64,000 nucleotides of DNA from assembly GCA_019423635.1 (NCBI GenBank), contig JAHZBA010000001.1, positions 124,001 to 188,000 on the forward strand, given 5' to 3'. This DNA is from Clostridiales bacterium. Lineage in GTDB: Bacteria; Bacillota; Clostridia; Oscillospirales; Oscillospiraceae. The translations under genes were made by a program, and so were the position numbers. The notes under the pieces were generated by a model, which saw nothing but the letters and a program-made list of their open reading frames with translations, did not search any database and was not told the DNA's origin. Below, in pieces: positions 59,919 to 64,000 of the stretch (position 1 is the stretch's first letter; the number at the start of each line of letters is the position of its first letter).

Positions 59919-62081
59919 TTACAGCGTGAACCAGCGGATCTCGTTGGCCTCCAGGTCCAGCGGGAAGCTGGAGCCGTCCCCCCGGTAGACCGTGGTGGAC
60001 TGGGGCTCATAGGTGTTGTTGACCACGCAGAACCTGCCGTTTTTCACATAGGCGTGAACGTCCACATTGCAGTTGGTAGACAGCCACAGGTTCAGCTGCT
60101 CCTCGCTGTGAGCGGACCACAGCACCGCCCGGTGGAGCAGGCGGCTGTTTTCGAAGGAGTAGGGCAGGCCGGAGAGGTACACCGCCCGGCCGGAGCCAAA
60201 CTCGTTCACCGCCAGCTGGACCTCCCTGTCCCGCTGGACCAGCACCTGAGCCCCCTCCAGGGCGTAGATGGACTTTTTTCCTTCACCGAAGTCCACCTCG
60301 CCCCCGCAGTCGGCCAGGATGAAGTGGTCCCGGTGCTCGGCCCAGTTGTACTTGTCATAGCCCAGGGTGAAGCCGGTCTCCTTCTCCACCCCCAGCAGGT
60401 CGGCGAGCTGGAGGTACCGGCCCTGATACTGGTGGCCGGAGGGCTCCCCCACACCAATGAAGCCGCCGCCGTTCCAGACGAATTTCTTCACCGCCGCGGA
60501 GACCTCCGGGTCCTCCCAAATTGCCCCGCCGGTGTGGGCGGTGTCTCCGTCGCCGATGTTCAGCAGGACGTCCACCCCATCCAGCACATGGGGGTTGGCC
60601 TTGAGGTCGTCAAAGCTGAGGAACTTCACATCATAAGGCGCGCCGGACAGGGCCTCGATGACCCCGGCGTAGGAGTAGTTCTGCTTCTGATACAAGGCGT
60701 GGTGGACCATGTGGCAGCCCCAGGACCTCTGCCTGCCCCAGCTGTTGAGGACGGCCACCGTCTTCACGCAGTAGGGCGTGGTCCCCTTGATGTTGTTGTA
60801 GAGCTCTCGGAACTCATTACATACGCTCTCCACATAGTCGATAAACTCCGGGAACTGGCAGGCCAGCTTCAGGTAGCCGCCGTAGCCGATGCGGTCGATG
60901 GGCTTTCTCAAAATGGCCCGGCGGGCGGTGACCCAGTTCTCCTTGGCCTCCCGGACGGGGTCGCCCCCCTCATGGAAGGTGTCGGGGAAGAAGTAGGGCA
61001 GGAAGCGGCCCTCGGTGTAGCGTACCCCGGGGATGTCGGAGATGAGCCGCAGGGTGGAGCCGTTGCCCACGCTGCCTACCACCGCGTCCAGGCCGATGGA
61101 CTTGAACTCGTCCAGGTAGGGCTCGGTGCCGATCCAGTGGTCCCCCAGGAACATCATGGCCTCCTTGCCCAGCTCGTGGGTGATGTCCACCATCTCCCGG
61201 GCCAGGGCGGCCACCTCCCGGCGCTGGAAGGCCATAAAGTCCTTGAACTGACTGGAGGGCACCCGGTACTGGTTGTTGTAGTATCCCTGGTCGATGATGT
61301 ACTCGGGGCGGAATTTGTACCCGGCCTCCTTCTCGAACTGCTCCAGAATGTAGGGGGAGACCGAGGCGGAGTAACCATACCAGTCCACGTACTTCTCCCG
61401 CTTCAGCTCATCGAAAATCAGGGTGAACTGGTGGAAGAAAGTGGTGTACCGGATGACGTTCACATAGGGGTGGTCCGCGATGAATTTCCGCAGCCGCTCC
61501 ATGGTGAATTTCCGGGTCTTGGGCTGGCGGACATCGAAGGTGATCTGATGCTCAAAGTCCTTCCAGTCGTTGGTGACGGCGTTGTACATGTGAACCGGGT
61601 CCCAGATCAGGTAGGCCAGGAAGCTGACGGTGTAGTCGTGAAAGGATTCCGGGGTGTCAATGACGACCTGGCCATCCGCATACCGCCACGCCCCGGGGTC
61701 CAGGGGCTGGCCCGTGGTGCGGTCCACCACCTCCCACCAGCGTTTGATGTCGTCCCGGGTGTTCACCTCCAGAAGCTCCCGGCTGATGCCCTCCATGAGG
61801 GGGATGGACAGCGGCCCGCCGGTGGCGGTGTGAAAGCCCGTCATAATGTAGCACTGCTGGATTTCGTCCGGATTGGCTCTGGCCCAGGCGTTGTCCTTCC
61901 GGGTGGTGTAGTAGGTGGAGTAGACCTTGGCGTCCACCCCCTTCAGCTCCTCCGGGTAGTCGGTGCCGTCGCAGTCCCGGATGGCGTCCGCCCCCCAGCG
62001 CTTGAGCAGCTCCAGGGTCTCGGGAACCACGTCCACGTCGGTGGGGATGGTCACCCGGCCATTTTTTTGTTGTTTGCTCAT
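59919..62081 (-). CDS. GH112 1,3-beta-galactosyl-N-acetylhexosamine phosphorylase
   Basis: Cytosolic phosphorylase that splits lacto-N-biose (Gal-beta-1,3-GlcNAc) or galacto-N-biose (Gal-beta-1,3-GalNAc) with phosphate into galactose-1-phosphate and the N-acetylhexosamine. The 720-residue protein has the family catalytic segment LGDHWIGTEPY with Asp314, aligning with the general acid reported for the Bifidobacterium longum enzyme (Asp313), plus CYIMTGFHTATGGPLSIPLM and LLNIGDGDTAHTGG. ATG 62081 follows GGAGGACCC. Some clostridial GH112 members instead act on galactosyl-rhamnose; the HexNAc kinase and galE nearby favour LNB/GNB. Confidence 0.92.
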   Translation of the reverse strand: MSKQQKNGRVTIPTDVDVVPETLELLKRWGADAIRDCDGTDYPEELKGVDAKVYSTYYTTRKDNAWARANPDEIQQCYIMTGFHTATGGPLSIPLMEGISRELLEVNTRDDIKRWWEVVDRTTGQPLDPGAWRYADGQVVIDTPESFHDYTVSFLAYLIWDPVHMYNAVTNDWKDFEHQITFDVRQPKTRKFTMERLRKFIADHPYVNVIRYTTFFHQFTLIFDELKREKYVDWYGYSASVSPYILEQFEKEAGYKFRPEYIIDQGYYNNQYRVPSSQFKDFMAFQRREVAALAREMVDITHELGKEAMMFLGDHWIGTEPYLDEFKSIGLDAVVGSVGNGSTLRLISDIPGVRYTEGRFLPYFFPDTFHEGGDPVREAKENWVTARRAILRKPIDRIGYGGYLKLACQFPEFIDYVESVCNEFRELYNNIKGTTPYCVKTVAVLNSWGRQRSWGCHMVHHALYQKQNYSYAGVIEALSGAPYDVKFLSFDDLKANPHVLDGVDVLLNIGDGDTAHTGGAIWEDPEVSAAVKKFVWNGGGFIGVGEPSGHQYQGRYLQLADLLGVEKETGFTLGYDKYNWAEHRDHFILADCGGEVDFGEGKKSIYALEGAQVLVQRDREVQLAVNEFGSGRAVYLSGLPYSFENSRLLHRAVLWSAHSEEQLNLWLSTNCNVDVHAYVKNGRFCVVNNTYEPQSTTVYRGDGSSFPLDLEANEIRWFTL

Positions 62082-62091
62082 GGGTCCTCCC

Positions 62092-62295
62092 TCACAGCTT
62101 GCGGTTGTCGCTTTCAAAGGGCTTGTTATAGATCATCAGGGCGGCCAGCAGCAGGATCACCCCCACGATCATCAGCCCCAGCCCGGACAGCTTGCCGGTC
62201 AAGGTCCAACCGTAGATGACCAAGGCCAGCCCTGCGAAGAAGAACAGGGCGATGAGGGTCATCCGCAGGCTGGTGTGTTCTTTCCAGAATTTCAT
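62092..62295 (-). CDS. Small two-helix membrane protein of the GH112 operon
   Basis: A 67-residue protein with two membrane helices (about 11-30 MTLIALFFFAGLALVIYGW and 35-56 LGLMIVGVILLLAALMIY) and a charged C terminus. ATG 62295 follows GGAGAGG with 9-nt spacing. It is 10 bp before the phosphorylase start, between it and the permease genes. It resembles small DUF6903-like proteins that I recall beside such operons, but I cannot confirm this. A transporter accessory role is possible. Confidence 0.65.
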   Translation of the reverse strand: MKFWKEHTSLRMTLIALFFFAGLALVIYGWTLTGKLSGLGLMIVGVILLLAALMIYNKPFESDNRKL

Positions 62296-62379
62296 AATAT
62301 ACATCCTCTCCGTTGAAGTCAATGTTTCGTTACCGGGCAGAAATGTATCCGCAATAATCAGGGTATCAAAGCGGCAGCA

Positions 62380-62419
62380 AAGTTCTTTTTGCCTACTTTT
62401 TCTTTCAAGAAAAAGTAGG
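62380..62419 (-). terminator. Terminator-like repeated hairpin, copy 2
   Basis: AAGTTCTTTTTG followed by 13-bp arms CCTACTTTTTCTT (62392-62404) and AAGAAAAAGTAGG (62407-62419) with TC loop, directly abutting the permease stop at 62420. Same plan as 36011-36047. Confidence 0.65.
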
Positions 62420-63304
62420 TTAGCCTTTCAGTCCGCCCACGGTCATGCCCTGGGTCAGCTTCTTCTGCACGCACATGTAGAGGATCAGGGTGGGCAGCAT
62501 CACCAGTACCAGGCCCGCGTACATCCGGCCGAACTCCGCCTTGGACTGGGAGGCCTGCATCAGGTTGAGCAGTCCTACGGGGAGGGTCTTCTGTCCGGTG
62601 GAGCTGCTCATCAGAGTCATGGAGATGATGTACTCATTCCAGAAGGACAGGAAGTTGAACAGGATGATGGTGATGATGGAGGGCTGGGCCATAGGGAAGA
62701 TCACCCGGATCATGGCCTGGCCGTAGCCCGCGCCGTCGATGTAGGCAGCCTCCTCAAAGTCGTGGGGGAGGGTGGCGAAGTAGCCCGACAGCAGGTAGAT
62801 GGTGAAGGGCAGGGCGGTAGAGGCGTAGACCACGGCCAGCATGAAGAGGTTATTCAGAAAGACGGTCTTTCCGAAGAAGTAATTCATCCAGCTGTCCCAG
62901 TCCCGCATCATCAAAAAGATGGGCACCACGATGTAGTTCACGTTGATGAACAGGCCCGCCATGAAGGCGGTATTCAGGAACCGCCCGCCCCGGAAGCGGA
63001 AGCGGGAGAGACAGTAGGCCGCAGGCAGGGCCACCACCAGCAGCAAAACCAGAGAGAGGGCGGTGACAATCACCGAGTTGAGCATATAGCTGCCCATGGA
63101 GGCGGCGGTCCAGGCCTCCTTGAAGTTCTGCCAGTAGAACCCGGCGGGCATGGCCCAGGGGTTACCGTAAAACTCGCTGTTCTGCTTGATAGAGGCCAGG
63201 AAGACCCAGGCCACCGGGACGATGATGACGATGGCCAACGTGGCCAGCACCACATAGATAAAGGCCTTGTAAAGCCTGTCGCCGGAGGATTTTTTCTTTG
63301 TCAT
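62420..63304 (-). CDS. Carbohydrate ABC transporter permease (MalG type), GH112 operon
   Basis: A 294-residue permease with six predicted helices and EAA loop DFEEAAYIDGAGYGQAMIRV. The N terminus (MTKKKSSGDRLYK) is short and basic. It is preceded 12 bp upstream by the second permease gene and followed by a repeated hairpin, then the small membrane protein and the phosphorylase. Probably part of the lacto-N-biose/galacto-N-biose importer; the binding-protein gene would be beyond the window. Confidence 0.9.
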   Translation of the reverse strand: MTKKKSSGDRLYKAFIYVVLATLAIVIIVPVAWVFLASIKQNSEFYGNPWAMPAGFYWQNFKEAWTAASMGSYMLNSVIVTALSLVLLLVVALPAAYCLSRFRFRGGRFLNTAFMAGLFINVNYIVVPIFLMMRDWDSWMNYFFGKTVFLNNLFMLAVVYASTALPFTIYLLSGYFATLPHDFEEAAYIDGAGYGQAMIRVIFPMAQPSIITIILFNFLSFWNEYIISMTLMSSSTGQKTLPVGLLNLMQASQSKAEFGRMYAGLVLVMLPTLILYMCVQKKLTQGMTVGGLKG

Positions 63305-63316
63305 ACCGGCACCTCC

Positions 63317-64000
63317 TTACATTTCCAGCACTTCCCGCGCCGTCACCCTGTTGACCAGGGCGGACAGCAGGAAGGAGAACAGGAAGATAATCACGCCGGC
63401 GGCCATGGAGTAGCCGTAGAGGCCGGCGTCCTTCTGGGCGTACATGAAGCTCAGGCCTACGTCAGAGGTGCCGGGAGCCACCATGGACTTGACGAAGAGG
63501 AAGGCCATGTTGATGGTGGAGATGATGAAGAAGGTAAGGGTGGTGCGGATGTTGGTCCAGATCAGGGGCAGGGTGATCTGGAAGAACTGGGTCAGCCGCC
63601 CCGCGCCGTCCAGCCCGGCACTCTCGTAGAGACTGACGGGCACAGCGGCCATGGAGGCCATGTACATCACCATGTAGTAGCCGATGGCCTGCCACACCAT
63701 AGCGATGATGATGCTGACAATGACCATGGGCTGGGTCTTCCAGAGAATCTCAATGTTCTGCCCGGCGAAGAAGGTGAAGATGTTGTTCAGCATTCCCGTG
63801 GTGTCCGGTTTGTAGATGGCGGAGAAGATGCCGGCGATGACGACCACAGACAGGATGTTGGGAATGTAGAACACAATGCGGAAGAAATTCTGACCCTTGA
63901 TTTTCTCCCGGGTGAGGATCGCCGCGAACACAATGGCAAAGAAGAACGTGATGATAGTCACGGTGACGATGAGCAGGATGGTATTCTGCATGGAGGTGAT
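63317..64000 (-). CDS. Carbohydrate ABC transporter permease (MalF type), 5' end outside window
   Basis: C-terminal 228 residues of a permease; the frame is open to the window edge, and the Met at 63991 is internal to a membrane domain, so the start lies beyond 64000. At least five helices are visible, with EAA loop YESAGLDGAGRLTQFFQI. It pairs with the MalG-type gene that follows after 12 bp. Confidence 0.9.
   Translation of the reverse strand: MTSMQNTILLIVTVTIITFFFAIVFAAILTREKIKGQNFFRIVFYIPNILSVVVIAGIFSAIYKPDTTGMLNNIFTFFAGQNIEILWKTQPMVIVSIIIAMVWQAIGYYMVMYMASMAAVPVSLYESAGLDGAGRLTQFFQITLPLIWTNIRTTLTFFIISTINMAFLFVKSMVAPGTSDVGLSFMYAQKDAGLYGYSMAAGVIIFLFSFLLSALVNRVTAREVLEM

Noticed and set aside
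59796..62219. 807-residue plus-strand reading frame
   Set aside because: Antisense to the GH112 phosphorylase, which has its catalytic motif and a ribosome-binding site.

Overview
The window comes from a GC-rich, spore-forming member of the Firmicutes, most likely a gut Oscillospiraceae (Flavonifractor, Lawsonibacter or Oscillibacter type). Supporting evidence is spo0A with an upstream 0A box, spoIIR, a YabE-like G5/3D wall protein, an S-layer-homology protein, the butyryl-CoA dehydrogenase/ETF set (bcd-etfB-etfA), type II pantothenate kinase, the WalRK two-component system with YycH/YycI-like partners, mini-RNase III and RqcH. I see no phage, IS transposase, integrase, CRISPR array or rRNA. 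Most of the window reads as ordinary chromosome.

Layout. 1-8.4 kb: end of an SLH protein, a tiny Cys-rich protein, an alpha/beta hydrolase-mrnC-rqcH cluster, then minus-strand spoIIR, ispE, a DUF1015 gene and thrH. 8.4-17.8 kb: spo0A, coaW, pncB, a MarR regulator, bcd-etfB-etfA and cardiolipin synthase. 17.9-22.7 kb: a TtcA-like PP-loop protein, a 22-repeat Sel1 protein with an N-terminal zinc ribbon, and the G5/3D protein. 23-28.2 kb: a complete selenocysteine locus, selA-selB-selC (tRNA-Sec) with convergent selD. selD is itself a selenoprotein gene with an in-frame UGA at codon 16, so it is truncated by ordinary ORF calling. 28.4-36 kb: pyruvate kinase diverges from a compact de novo pyrimidine operon, pyrC-K-D-F-E-B-I. 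36-50 kb: a radical SAM/aminotransferase pair, a Cys-rich protein, a MATE transporter, the nudF-walR-walK-yycH-yycI operon and a MacAB-like efflux operon.

50.4-64 kb is one coherent minus-strand sugar locus: a partial ABC permease pair, a small two-helix membrane protein, a GH112 galactosyl-N-acetylhexosamine phosphorylase, an AraC regulator, galE, a sugar nucleotidyltransferase, an N-acetylhexosamine kinase-like protein, a PocR-AraC regulator and a second ABC importer (binding protein plus two permeases). Together these would import lacto-N-biose/galacto-N-biose from milk glycans or mucin, cleave it by phosphorolysis, and feed Gal-1-P and HexNAc-1-P into UDP-sugar metabolism.

The most unusual material is between genes. 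There is a composite inverted-repeat element directly upstream of selA, a five-unit 41-bp hairpin array bounded by perfect 24-bp inverted repeats inside the GH112 pathway region, four consecutive perfect hairpins between the MATE gene and yycI, and two copies of one terminator-like hairpin at distant gene ends. A promoter-led structured leader or possible small RNA lies ahead of the aminotransferase. Promoters were read by eye as -35/-10 matches with 16-18 bp spacing; none is experimentally supported.
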